Part shown: piece by piece, positions 1-8,350 of the stretch
Layout of the letters: every line of letters begins with the position of its first letter
Position numbering within the stretch: the first letter of the stretch is position 1
Assembly (NCBI GenBank): GCA_002731875.1
Contig: PCCY01000004.1
Location: forward strand, 216,794 to 253,449
Source: Roseobacter sp.
Lineage (GTDB): Bacteria > Pseudomonadota > Alphaproteobacteria > Rhodobacterales > Rhodobacteraceae
Direction: 5' to 3'
Length of the DNA: 36,656 bases
Made by a program: the position numbers and the translations under genes
Notes under the pieces: generated by a model
Databases searched by the model: none
Seen by the model: the letters and a program-made list of their open reading frames with translations, nothing else
Told to the model about the DNA's origin: nothing

Positions 1-1359
1 GCGCATTTGTGCGACCTGCAAACCGGAGAAGTCATCGCATCCTCAGGGGTGATGAACCCGCAGATACGTTTTGGCGAAGACTTGATGAGCCGGGTCAGCT
101 ATTCCATGATGAACGAGGGCGGTGCCCAGGAAATGACCCGCGCCGTGCGTGCTGGAATGAATACGTTGTTTGACGAGATTTGCACCGAAGGCGGGATCGA
201 CAAAACCATGGTTGTGGATGCGGTATTTGTCTGCAACCCGGTAATGCACCACCTGTTTCTGGGCATAGACCCGTTCGAGCTGGGCCAAGCCCCCTTTGCG
301 TTGGCGACATCAAACGCGCTTCGCCTGCGCGCTGTCGAACTCGACCTGACCATTCACCCATCCGCCCGGGTGTACTTCCTGCCCTGCATCGCGGGGCATG
401 TCGGCGCGGATGCGGCGGCTGTCGCGCTATCCGAGGCTCCGGATAAATCTGAGGATCTGATGCTGGTGGTCGACGTCGGAACCAATGCGGAAATCCTATT
501 GGGCAACCGCGAGAAGGTTCTTGCCTGCTCGTCCCCGACCGGCCCCGCGTTTGAAGGCGCGCAGATCAGCAGTGGCCAGCGTGCCGCGCCGGGCGCGATC
601 GAACGGGTTGAAATCGACCCGGATACAAAGATCGCCCGTTTCAAGGTGATCGGCAGCGACCTATGGTCGGACGCCCCGGATTTTCTCGACGCTATCGGAA
701 CCACGGGCGTGACCGGCATCTGCGGCTCGGGTATCATCGAGATGGTTGCCGAGATGCGTATTCACGGCATTGTCGATGCCGCCGGCCTTATCGGTACCGC
801 CGAACAGACAGGATCGGCCAATGTGTTTGCCGACGGGCGCACCAATTCGTATCTGGTTTACGATGGCACCGAAAACGGCGGGCCACGCATCACCGTGACC
901 AACCGCGATATCCGCGAAATCCAGATGGCCAAGGCCGCGCTCTATTCAGGAGCGAGGTTGCTGATGGATAAATTCGGTGTCGATAAGGTGGATCGTGTCG
1001 TATTGGCTGGTGCCTTCGGCGCGCATATCAGCCCCAAACACGCTATGGTTCTCGGAATGATCCCGGACGCCCCGCTTGACAAGGTGACCTCGGCGGGCAA
1101 CGCGGCTGGCACGGGGGCGCGGATTGCCTTGCTCAATAGTTCCACGCGCGCTGAAATCGAGGAAACAGTGCGCAATATCCACAAGGTCGAAACCGCGATT
1201 GAACCGCGTTTCCAGGAGCATTTCGTCAACGCGTCGGCAATACCCAACGCCGTTGAACCGTTTCCCATTCTCAACAGCATTGTGACCTTGCCGACCGCGA
1301 TGTTCAACACGGGCGGTGGCGACAGCGCCGGTGGGGGCCGCAGGCGGCGCCGAGGATAA
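1..1359 (+). CDS. RamA/RACo-like corrinoid activation protein (ASKHA, DUF4445 type), 5' end missing
   Basis: The reading frame is open from base 1, so the start and probably an N-terminal [2Fe-2S] ferredoxin domain lie outside the window. What remains is about 452 residues of the ASKHA ATPase part: VVDVGTNAEILLG is a phosphate-binding loop, followed by SPTGPAFEGAQ, a second glycine motif GICGSGIIE, and VVLAGAFGAHI near the end. Members of this family reductively reactivate oxidised cob(II)alamin on corrinoid proteins using ATP. As I recall, in roseobacters RamA-like proteins have been linked by mutant fitness to B12 reactivation for a split methionine synthase; that is family knowledge and not visible here. 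The C-terminus ends in a run of Gly and Arg (GGGRRRRRG). The next gene starts 24 bp downstream on the same strand, so the two are probably co-transcribed. Confidence 0.85.
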   Translation, partial: AHLCDLQTGEVIASSGVMNPQIRFGEDLMSRVSYSMMNEGGAQEMTRAVRAGMNTLFDEICTEGGIDKTMVVDAVFVCNPVMHHLFLGIDPFELGQAPFALATSNALRLRAVELDLTIHPSARVYFLPCIAGHVGADAAAVALSEAPDKSEDLMLVVDVGTNAEILLGNREKVLACSSPTGPAFEGAQISSGQRAAPGAIERVEIDPDTKIARFKVIGSDLWSDAPDFLDAIGTTGVTGICGSGIIEMVAEMRIHGIVDAAGLIGTAEQTGSANVFADGRTNSYLVYDGTENGGPRITVTNRDIREIQMAKAALYSGARLLMDKFGVDKVDRVVLAGAFGAHISPKHAMVLGMIPDAPLDKVTSAGNAAGTGARIALLNSSTRAEIEETVRNIHKVETAIEPRFQEHFVNASAIPNAVEPFPILNSIVTLPTAMFNTGGGDSAGGGRRRRRG

Positions 1360-1383
1360 ACCCAGACCAAAGGACAACCCGCG

Positions 1384-2220
1384 ATGACGTCTGCAAACAG
1401 CGACCAAGAAGAATTCTGGACCAGCAACGCCGGCCCTACATGGGTAGAACAGGAAAATGACCTGGATCAACTCCTGTCCCCCGTACTGGACCGGGTGCTT
1501 GAAAACGGCGATCTCTTGCACGGCCACAGTGTATTGGACATCGGTTGTGGAACCGGGCAATCGACCTTGCGGGCCGGGGCTTTGGTGGGACATACGGGCC
1601 ATGTGTTGGGGGCCGACATCTCGTCTACGATGATCGCACGCGCCAAACAAAGGGCAGAGGATCTGCCCCACGTCGACTTTGCCCTCGTCGACGCAGAGGC
1701 TCACTCATTTGCCCCCGCCCGGTTCGACCGAGCGATCTCCAGGTTCGGTGTGATGTTCTTTTCGGATACCACTGCGGCCTTTCGTAACATCGCTGCTGCC
1801 CTGAAACCCGGCGGCAGGATCAGCTTTGCCACATGGGGCCAGACGCAGGCCAACCCGTGGTTCACCCTGCCCGCCGCCATCGCCAAGGCAGAGCTGGGTG
1901 CCCCTCCAAAAACCGACCCCGATGCGCCGGGCCCCTTTGCACTGCGCGACATCGACAAGACTTGCTCCGCTTTGACCACGGCGGGCCTGACAGATGTCAC
2001 GGGCACGGCCCAGAATTTGCGTCTTACACTGCCCGGAGGCGCAGACCAGATCGCGAACCTGTCGATGAAGGTGGGTCCGGCAAGCGGTACCATGAAGCAT
2101 TTCGCGGCCTCGCAGTCCGCCCGAGACCGTATCGAGGCGGCCATGCGCAAGGCGTTTGGCGAATTCGACGATCACGCCGTCCCTGCCGAGATCAACTTTT
2201 TCACCGCCACCAAATCCTGA
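1384..2220 (+). CDS. Class I SAM-dependent methyltransferase
   Basis: A 278-residue Rossmann-fold methyltransferase. Motif I is VLDIGCGTGQ at about residues 50-59, the acidic end of strand 2 is in LGADIS (about 75-80), a DAEAH motif lies near 103, and the post-motif II KPGGRISFATWG is at about 141-152, as in the UbiE/Methyltransf_11 group. The ATG is preceded by AAAGGAC at a suitable distance. Substrate is not predictable from the sequence. It follows the RamA-like gene by 24 bp, which makes a role in one-carbon or corrinoid metabolism possible but unproven. tRNA-Gly starts 42 bp after its stop and I see no clear terminator between them. Confidence 0.85.
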   Translation: MTSANSDQEEFWTSNAGPTWVEQENDLDQLLSPVLDRVLENGDLLHGHSVLDIGCGTGQSTLRAGALVGHTGHVLGADISSTMIARAKQRAEDLPHVDFALVDAEAHSFAPARFDRAISRFGVMFFSDTTAAFRNIAAALKPGGRISFATWGQTQANPWFTLPAAIAKAELGAPPKTDPDAPGPFALRDIDKTCSALTTAGLTDVTGTAQNLRLTLPGGADQIANLSMKVGPASGTMKHFAASQSARDRIEAAMRKAFGEFDDHAVPAEINFFTATKS

Positions 2221-2262
2221 CTTGACGCATCGGGTGGTTCCGCCTAAATCAATCGACGGCGC

Positions 2263-2336
2263 GCGGGTATGGTGAAAAGGTATCACGGCAGCTTCCCAAG
2301 CTTTAGTTACGAGTTCGATTCTCGTTACCCGCTCCA
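2263..2336 (+). tRNA. tRNA-Gly (anticodon CCC)
   Basis: A 74-nt cloverleaf with encoded CCA. The acceptor stem GCGGGTA pairs with TACCCGC (2326-2332), the D stem is GTGA/TCAC, the T arm is ACGAG-TTCGATT-CTCGT, and the discriminator is T. The anticodon loop TTCCCAA (2293-2299) gives anticodon CCC at 2295-2297. The anticodon stem is weak: GCAGC against GCTTT has three Watson-Crick pairs, one C-T mismatch (2289/2303) and a terminal G-T. It is probably still functional because all other arms are intact. Confidence 0.88.
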
Positions 2337-2779
2337 CGTCCAATCTGACCCCGCAGCCCGTTAAATTGATAGCTATTTTACACCTTAGGCGCTGTTTCGA
2401 AGGGATTAATTCTGTTGCTGCATTGCGGAGTTCAGATACGGATGCCCGTGTCAGGAACCACCAGAGGTCAGGCTTGATGTTTATCGGCTTCAGACATGCG
2501 CAGACTTTGAATGAAGTGGCACCTTGAAAGCCGGGGGTGTGGGCATGAACGTGATGGCGGGTGTATTTTCCGAACTTGCGCGTGGGCGATGGTCGGTCGC
2601 TGGCGCTTCATAACCGCCGTGAGTGGCCGCTTACCGACACTGTATCACCTCTAATTTTCGTTGTTATGCCGGGTCGCGTTGATGCCCAATGCATTGCAAA
2701 GGAACCGAAAACCTGAACCACGCGTTGCAATCCCGCCTGTTTGGAATAAATTACTCTCATACCCAATGTGGAGTGCACG
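2337..2779. other. Intergenic region of about 440 bp without a convincing gene
   Basis: Between tRNA-Gly and the cbpA-like gene I find no ORF with recognisable protein content. A 22-codon ATG frame starting near 2545 has no family resemblance. No copy of the tRNA 3' end that would mark an integration site was seen. The last 60 bp look like the promoter and leader of the downstream chaperone gene. Confidence 0.5.
2725..2752 (+). promoter_or_regulatory. Possible sigma-70 promoter of cbpA-cbpM
   Basis: TTGCAA (2725-2730), a 16-bp spacer and TAAATT (2747-2752) lie about 27 bp before the ATG at 2780. The match is moderate and rests on pattern alone. Confidence 0.25.
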
Positions 2780-3715
2780 ATGACTCTGGACCCCTACGCG
2801 ACACTTGGCGTGTCAAAGACCGCCACCGCTGACGAGATAAAGAAAGCCTACCGCAAAATTGCGCGGACAGAGCATCCTGACCTCAATCCAGATGATCCCG
2901 CGTCCGAAGCACGTTTCAAGGCAGCGGGGCAAGCCTACGAACTCCTGAAGGATCCGGAATTGCGCCGCCGCTTTGATGCCGGGGAGATCGACGCTTCGCA
3001 AGCGGAACAGGCACCGCGTGGTTATTATCGTGATGAAGCGCGGCGGCCTGAAAACGCATATACTCAGGGCAGATCCCGCCCGGCCGGCAACCCGTTCGCC
3101 GAAGGTTTCGATGCGGACGACTTTTTTGCGAACTTCGCGCGCAGCAGTGCCAGAGCAGGCCGTGCTGCACCGGGCGACATGCACGGACACGATGCGCAAT
3201 ATCGCTTGGCGGTTCCGTTTCTTGATGCCGCGCGGGGGACAAAGACCCGCATCACCTTGCCTGACGGCAACGCCCTGGAGGTCACCATTCCCGAGGGCGC
3301 GCGCGACGGCCAGACCCTTCGCCTGCGCGGCAAGGGTGAACCTGGCTTTGGTGCGGGACAACCCGGCGATGCATATATTGTGCTCGAAGTGCTTCCCGAC
3401 CCCGCATTCGAGCGTGACGGCGATGACATCCTCACCACGCTTCCAATCTCCATCGACGAGGCGATCTTGGGCGGCAAAGTCCCTGCGGCAACCATCAAAG
3501 GCACGGTGAATGTCACAGTGCCGGCAGGTGCCAGTTCTGGTCAGACGCTGCGCCTCAGGGGGCGCGGACTGAAGACGCGCAATGGTCACGGAGATCACCG
3601 CATAACGTTGCGCATCGTGTCGCCGCCCAAGATTGACGATGCATTGAAACACTTCATGGAAGGCTGGAAAGCGGATCATGCCTATGATCCCCGCGCCGGA
3701 AAGGAGACAGCATGA
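2780..3715 (+). CDS. cbpA: CbpA-type DnaJ co-chaperone (J domain plus DnaJ C-terminal domain)
   Basis: A 311-residue type II J protein. The J domain occupies residues 1-70 with the HPD motif at 32-34, which stimulates DnaK ATPase. A flexible linker with aromatic and glycine residues follows to about 130, then the two beta-sandwich substrate-binding domains with repeated GQTLRLRGKG and GQTLRLRGRG segments. The Cys-rich zinc finger of DnaJ is absent, as in CbpA. An upstream GTG at 2768 is in frame, but ATG 2780 is preferred because GGAG (2770-2773) lies 6 nt before it and the J domain starts right there. The stop overlaps the cbpM start by 4 bp (ATGA), so the two are translationally coupled. 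Confidence 0.9.
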   Translation: MTLDPYATLGVSKTATADEIKKAYRKIARTEHPDLNPDDPASEARFKAAGQAYELLKDPELRRRFDAGEIDASQAEQAPRGYYRDEARRPENAYTQGRSRPAGNPFAEGFDADDFFANFARSSARAGRAAPGDMHGHDAQYRLAVPFLDAARGTKTRITLPDGNALEVTIPEGARDGQTLRLRGKGEPGFGAGQPGDAYIVLEVLPDPAFERDGDDILTTLPISIDEAILGGKVPAATIKGTVNVTVPAGASSGQTLRLRGRGLKTRNGHGDHRITLRIVSPPKIDDALKHFMEGWKADHAYDPRAGKETA

Positions 3716-4053
3716 CTGACGACTACGCCCTGGAAGAGATGATCGATAGGATCGGCCCCCTTACGCCCGAGCGCCTGCGCCATTTTGAAAGCTTGCGGAT
3801 TATCACCCCCGTTACCACCCAACGGGGTCCACGATACCGCACCGTAGACATCCGCCGTATCACGTTGCTGTGCGAGCTGACGGACGATTTCGAGGTTAAC
3901 GAGGATGCCTTGGTGATCATCATGTCGCTCCTCGACCAGCTGCATGGGGCTCACTGCCGGCTTGACCGTATTGTCCAGGCCATTTGTGCAGAGCCAGCCG
4001 AAACCAAGCTACGCTTGTCCCAAAGGTTACTTGAGGCCGATGACGCCGGGTGA
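3712..4053 (+). CDS. cbpM: CbpM-family chaperone modulator
   Basis: A 113-residue protein with a MerR-like N-terminal fold (RHFESLRIITPVTTQRGPRYRTVDIRR is the helix and wing region; residues roughly 23-48) and a helical C-terminus. CbpM proteins bind the J domain of CbpA and block its interaction with DnaK. The 4-bp overlap with the CbpA-type gene is the usual cbpA-cbpM arrangement and supports the call. The size fits the family (about 100 residues). Confidence 0.82.
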   Translation: MTDDYALEEMIDRIGPLTPERLRHFESLRIITPVTTQRGPRYRTVDIRRITLLCELTDDFEVNEDALVIIMSLLDQLHGAHCRLDRIVQAICAEPAETKLRLSQRLLEADDAG

Positions 4054-4131
4054 CGTCAAAACCAGACCCATCGCGCTTGCCACGATGATCACAACGACCA
4101 CGGCATCCGCGATCGGAAAACCGCACAGCAT
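4027..4131 (-). CDS. Possible 34-residue hydrophobic peptide downstream of the AidB-like gene
   Basis: On the minus strand an ATG at 4131 opens a 34-codon frame with stop at 4027-4029. It reads about MLCGFPIADAVVVV, then IIVASAMGLVL and a short tail ending in GVIGLK, that is, one strongly hydrophobic stretch long enough to span a membrane. About 20 of 25 third codon positions in the core are G or C, which fits coding in this genome. The frame is continuous with aidB after its TAA stop. Against it: no clear ribosome-binding site, an overlap of 27 bp with the convergent cbpM end, and no family I recognise. It may be chance. Confidence 0.2.
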   Translation of the reverse strand: MLCGFPIADAVVVVIIVASAMGLVLTSPGVIGLK

Positions 4132-4182
4132 GGCGCATGCGACACCGCACCACTGGCGGCCCTGTCGTGGCGGCGCAGCGCG

Positions 4183-5811
4183 TTAGTCAGGTCGGCCAAG
4201 TCTGGCGAGGATTGCGCGCGTATCGAGGTTACGGACCGTGCCAGAGACACGCCCCCGGTCCCCTGACAACCGCGTCGCGACGAATGCGTCCGCTATCGGT
4301 TCCGGCGCTTGCCTAATCAAAACCGCGGCCGTCAACAGCAGTGCAGTCTGCTCAACAAACCACCGGGCTTCCGCTTCAGAGGGAAGCGATGTCCATCTTG
4401 CACGGTAAGCGCGTAGCGCAGCGTCATAGCCCGTGTCCTGCCCCGCTGGCGCGTCAAGTTCGGCGTTCAACGCGTCAACTGCGCGCGGCTCTTTTGCAAG
4501 GGTACGCAAGGCATCAAGGCAGATGACATTGCCTGAACCCTCCCAGATTCCGTTCAGCGGGGCCTCGCGGTAAAGCATCGGCAGCGGCGTGTCTTCTATG
4601 AAGCCCATACCGCCAAGAACCTCCATCGCTTCGCTGACGACAACCGGACAAAGCTTGTTGCTCATGAATTTTGCCAATGCCACGCCGATACGTGCGAAAG
4701 CACGGTCTTCCCGCGTGGCCCCATCGAACGCATGTGCCACACGCATTCCAAGCGCGACCGATCCTTCCCAGTCAAGGGTCAAGTCAGCAAGAACGGTGCG
4801 CATGAGAGGTTGGTCGACAAGGTTTTTCTGAAATGCAGTTCTGTGCGAAACCCAATGATGGGCCTCGACCAATGCGGCGCGCATCAGACCAGCCGGGGCA
4901 ATGGCGGTATCCAGTCGGGTGTGATGGACCATTTCGACAATCGTGCGGACCCCGCGCCCTTGTTCCCCGATCTGGTATGCAAGGGCGCGATCATATTCGA
5001 TCTCGGCGGACGCATTGGACCGGTTTCCAAGTTTGTCTTTCAACCGCTGGATGCGAATGCCATTCCGCTCACCCTCCAGCCAGCGCGGCACAAGGAAACA
5101 CGTCAGCCCCTTGGGGGTCTGCGCCAGCGTGAGGAACCCGTCGGACATGGGTGCCGAACAGAACCACTTGTGCCCGGTAAGTCGCCACACCGAACCGTCA
5201 GGTTCCGCCCGCGTCGTGTTGTCCCTGACGTCCGACCCCCCCTGCTTTTCCGTCATTGCCATGCCGATGGTCGCGCCGTGCTTTTCGGCAATCTCGGCGA
5301 CCGAAGGGTCGTAGCGCCGCGAAAGGATTTTCGATTGCCATTCGGCGGAAAGACCTTCCGCTGCCGCGATCACCGGGGCGGATGCATAGGTCATCGTCAA
5401 CGGGCAGCAATGACCCGGCTCTACCTGACTGGCAAGATAGACCATTGCAGCATGGGTCGCGTGCCCACCCGGTGACCCTTCCCAAGCGACGGCCGAATAC
5501 CCTGCCGCCACGGAAATTTCCATAAACTGGTGGTACGCCGGGTGATATCGCACCTCGTCAAGCCTTCGTCCGCCGCGATCGAACAACGCAAGCTCGGGTG
5601 TGTGGCGATTGGCGTCGCGCGCGGCTTCGCGCATTTTGGCCTGACCCAGCATTCTTGCATAATCGCCAAGGTGGGTGTCGTGGTTGGCCGCACCTGCTGC
5701 ATTCAGCCTGATGACCGGGTCGCTTTGCCAAAGATCAAAATCGCCGCGGGCGCCAGGTTGGTTATGGACCTCATGGGTACCAAGGTCGGATCGTGGGGCG
5801 GTGTGGGACAT
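4183..5811 (-). CDS. AidB-like acyl-CoA dehydrogenase family flavoprotein
   Basis: A 542-residue protein, close to the length of E. coli AidB (about 541). It carries the acyl-CoA dehydrogenase signature MTEKQGGSDVRDNTT, a beta-domain segment GHKWFCSAPMSDGF, the helical segment HHTRLDTAIAPAGLMRAAL, and a C-terminal VLGGMGFIEDTPLPMLYREA followed by NGIWEGSGNV. AidB proteins bind FAD, have weak isovaleryl-CoA dehydrogenase activity and bind DNA in the adaptive response to alkylation. No ada gene is visible, so substrate and regulation are open. Two ATGs (5811 and 5820) are possible; neither has a strong ribosome-binding site. I chose 5811 because conserved-looking sequence starts there. The frame is open further up to 5919, but that part resembles nothing. 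Confidence 0.85.
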   Translation of the reverse strand: MSHTAPRSDLGTHEVHNQPGARGDFDLWQSDPVIRLNAAGAANHDTHLGDYARMLGQAKMREAARDANRHTPELALFDRGGRRLDEVRYHPAYHQFMEISVAAGYSAVAWEGSPGGHATHAAMVYLASQVEPGHCCPLTMTYASAPVIAAAEGLSAEWQSKILSRRYDPSVAEIAEKHGATIGMAMTEKQGGSDVRDNTTRAEPDGSVWRLTGHKWFCSAPMSDGFLTLAQTPKGLTCFLVPRWLEGERNGIRIQRLKDKLGNRSNASAEIEYDRALAYQIGEQGRGVRTIVEMVHHTRLDTAIAPAGLMRAALVEAHHWVSHRTAFQKNLVDQPLMRTVLADLTLDWEGSVALGMRVAHAFDGATREDRAFARIGVALAKFMSNKLCPVVVSEAMEVLGGMGFIEDTPLPMLYREAPLNGIWEGSGNVICLDALRTLAKEPRAVDALNAELDAPAGQDTGYDAALRAYRARWTSLPSEAEARWFVEQTALLLTAAVLIRQAPEPIADAFVATRLSGDRGRVSGTVRNLDTRAILARLGRPD

Positions 5812-6241
5812 CGGAAGCATCTTTCGGGGACAGTCGCAATGGCCGGAAGAAACCCCTATGATCAAGAGGCCCGACAACCAAAGCCGTGAGGCTTGAATGC
5901 TATTCCGCAGTGGCCGCAAAATCCACTCTGAAGTGAACTTTTACGCTACGTATCTATGGGCTTTGGCCTGCCTGTTTCAAGCATGGCGCGTGGTTTTGAC
6001 CCCTTGCGGTGCTGTCCAGCTTTGCCATTCGCCCTGCCCGCATCACAAGCGCGGGGTTAATCAATGATGTTGACCCCTTCGGTTGTGCAAAGCCCCCGGC
6101 TTGGCCAGACCGCAGAGCCGGCTTTGCCACGCAGCGGGAGCCGAGAGCCAACTGATACGGCGTGTCTCAGGTTTTCAAACAGGATCACGTCTTTCGTACT
6201 TTATCGTTGCGCGCCACGGCTGTTCATGCGCGTCTTGAGAT
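5812..6241. other. Divergent intergenic region of 430 bp with a short direct repeat
   Basis: It separates the divergent AidB-like and GFA genes and should hold promoters for both. No convincing gene is present. Two similar segments, TTGACCCCTTGCGGT (from about 5997) and TTGACCCCTTCGGTT (from about 6070), lie 73 bp apart. A 65-codon minus-strand frame (5954-6151) covers them but has no recognisable content. Confidence 0.4.
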
Positions 6242-6667
6242 ATGGAAAACAGATACACAGGAAAATGCCTATGCGGCGGCGTCACATACGCCGTGAATGG
6301 GGCACCCCTTGTGGTCGCGCAGTGCCATTGCGAAGAGTGTCGCAGATTAAGCGGGACAGGACATACCGTGGGCGCGATGTTTCCTTTGGATGCGGTAACC
6401 GTGAAAGGAAATCTCCATCGTTTCAAATATGTATCTGCCACTGGATCAACGGTGACAAAGATGTTCTGTCCCACGTGCAGCAGTCCTGTTTACGGGCAGA
6501 ACACCCGGACACCGAACCATGTGACACTGTCTTTGGGTACCATGGACGACGCGCGCGACCTGAGAGTCGAAGTCGTCATATTCAGTCAAGACAAACCGCA
6601 TTGGGATGATTTAAGTGAAGACGTCGTTTCATTTGCCACGCAACCAGATTGGCAACCTGATAACTAA
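6242..6667 (+). CDS. GFA-domain (CENP-V/glutathione-dependent formaldehyde-activating type) zinc protein
   Basis: A 141-residue protein with the full GFA cysteine pattern: C9 and C11 (CLCGG), C28, C30 and C33 (CHCEEC), C76 and C79 (CPTC). These ligate zinc and bind small thiols in family members. Only a few of these proteins act on S-hydroxymethylglutathione; most have no known substrate, so the formaldehyde role should not be assumed. The ribosome-binding site is weak (TTGAGAT just before the ATG). Apparently a single-gene unit. Confidence 0.85.
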   Translation: MENRYTGKCLCGGVTYAVNGAPLVVAQCHCEECRRLSGTGHTVGAMFPLDAVTVKGNLHRFKYVSATGSTVTKMFCPTCSSPVYGQNTRTPNHVTLSLGTMDDARDLRVEVVIFSQDKPHWDDLSEDVVSFATQPDWQPDN

Positions 6668-6903
6668 ATACCGACATGTGACGGCCGAATTTAATGGTGG
6701 CCTTTTTCCAACACAGCCGCTTGGGTGACCGCCGGCGGCGGGTTGCCACGCCGCGCGCTTTCACAGATAAATGGTCACTTTGGCATTGGCGAAAACTACC
6801 GCCGCGCGAAAGTGATATCGGCCTACAACATAATGATTTCACGGCTGTTCGGTACCCGAATTATCGCGTACTATTGGAACAGTTTTGCTCAAGAGTTTCT
6901 ACA

Positions 6904-8304
6904 ATGAACGATTTCCCTTTTTTGAAAAATGGCGGCGATCACCTAGACCTTCTACTTGCGACATCCGAAATCGGAATTTGGGAACTGGACGCCGCCACGG
7001 GCCTGGCCCTGCGCAATCTACGGCATGATCAGATTTTTGGTCATGACACGCTCCTGGATCACTGGAGCGCTGAGATCTTTTTAGGCTATGTTTTCGAAGA
7101 GGATCGGGAGCGCGTCGGCACCCTTTTGGAAACCTCCTTTAACGACGGGATACCCTGGTCGTTTGAAACCCAAATACGTCGTGCCGACGGTGTGGACCGC
7201 TGGATCAGCGCCAACGGTGTGCCCATCTTTTCCAACCCGGGGCAAGTCGCAAAACTTATCGGCCATGTGATTGATATCACTGAAACAAAGCAAAACGAGG
7301 ACCGTCTTAAATTACTTTCAAAGGAACTCAATCACCGCGTTGCGAATACGTTTACCATCATGCATTCGATGATCCGTCACGCCTCAAAGAAAACATCGAC
7401 GATTGATGAGTTTGCCGAAACCTTGACAGAACGGTTGGAAGCATTGGCACGATCCAACAGGGTTTTGGTCGCCAAAGAGGCCGAGCGATCCAGCCTTCAC
7501 GATATCCTTACCATGGAGTTGGAAGCCTTCGCGGGATGGCAGACACGAGTCTCGATCACCGGGGATACCCACGTCTGGTTTTCCGGCGAAGCGTCTGAGG
7601 CGCTTGCCATGATATTTCACGAGTTGCTGACCAATGCAGTGAAGCATGGGGCACTTTCCGAGTCGACCGGAGAAGTTGCGATAAACTTGACCAGTGGGGT
7701 TGGACGTCAGATTCTTATAAAGTGGATCGAAACAGGCGGGCCGCCGCTGCCTGCAAAAAGACGGACTGGAATAGGATCGACGATCCTGAAAAATGCCATG
7801 CGCGAGGAAGGGACTGTCGACCTCGATTTTGCCACCGACGGCCTGGTGTGCGAAATAGTCGTGCACAACAGCTTTCTAAAAGAGACCCCTGACAAGCCAA
7901 TCGAGCCCTCGACACCCATGTTAACTGACGACGCGAGAGTCAGCGACGGCACATTGTCGGGTCAGCAGATCATGGTTGTCGAAGATGACCCAATCATCGG
8001 TCTGGACATTGCCGATATTCTTCGATCCCGTGGTGCAGCCGTGAGCGGCCCCTTCACAACCGTGGCCAACGCCTTGCAAGCGATACGCAAAACCCCAGAT
8101 GCGGCGGTGTTGGATGTGAACCTTGGACGAGAGACGACAGAAGCTGTTGCATTACAACTGTCCAAACATGCGATCCCGTTCCTCATTCTCAGCGGTCAGC
8201 TCGACAGCTCGGACTTGGGGGGCGGGTTTGGCGGTGCATCCATGCTGAGTAAACCATTCAGAGAACAAGACCTGGTAAACCGTCTGATCCGGCTCGTTCA
8301 ATAG
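6904..8304 (+). CDS. PAS / HWE-type histidine kinase with C-terminal receiver domain
   Basis: A 466-residue soluble kinase. Residues 15-130 form a PAS domain (WELDAATG, then RRADGVDRWISANGVPIF and the DITETK end). The phosphorylated histidine is H144 in ELNHRVANT. HWE features are FHELLTNAVKHG (H239, N244) and W274xE276 in IKWIETGGP. Residues 355-466 are a receiver with acidic pair E360-D361-D362, phospho-acceptor D404 in AVLDVNLG and K450 in SKPF. No transmembrane segment is seen, so it senses a cytoplasmic signal. ATG 6904 is chosen because the PAS domain starts just after it; the frame extends 70 codons upstream without recognisable sequence. There is no DNA-binding domain or partner regulator next door. 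Confidence 0.88.
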   Translation: MNDFPFLKNGGDHLDLLLATSEIGIWELDAATGLALRNLRHDQIFGHDTLLDHWSAEIFLGYVFEEDRERVGTLLETSFNDGIPWSFETQIRRADGVDRWISANGVPIFSNPGQVAKLIGHVIDITETKQNEDRLKLLSKELNHRVANTFTIMHSMIRHASKKTSTIDEFAETLTERLEALARSNRVLVAKEAERSSLHDILTMELEAFAGWQTRVSITGDTHVWFSGEASEALAMIFHELLTNAVKHGALSESTGEVAINLTSGVGRQILIKWIETGGPPLPAKRRTGIGSTILKNAMREEGTVDLDFATDGLVCEIVVHNSFLKETPDKPIEPSTPMLTDDARVSDGTLSGQQIMVVEDDPIIGLDIADILRSRGAAVSGPFTTVANALQAIRKTPDAAVLDVNLGRETTEAVALQLSKHAIPFLILSGQLDSSDLGGGFGGASMLSKPFREQDLVNRLIRLVQ

Positions 8305-8350
8305 AAAGCGACAGAGCACTTGGCCCTTGGTGGCCCGAAAACGCCCCCTG

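Noticed and set aside
2263..2779. Possible integration site at the 3' end of tRNA-Gly
   Set aside because: No integrase, no repeated tRNA 3' end and no change to foreign-looking genes were seen.
5954..6151. 65-codon minus-strand frame between the AidB-like and GFA genes
   Set aside because: No recognisable content, no ribosome-binding site, lies in a divergent promoter region and spans the direct repeats.
6876..6900. GGAAC before the HWE kinase, as in an EcfG general stress promoter
   Set aside because: At 16-17 bp downstream the sequence is TTCT or similar, not CGTT, so the -10 half is missing.
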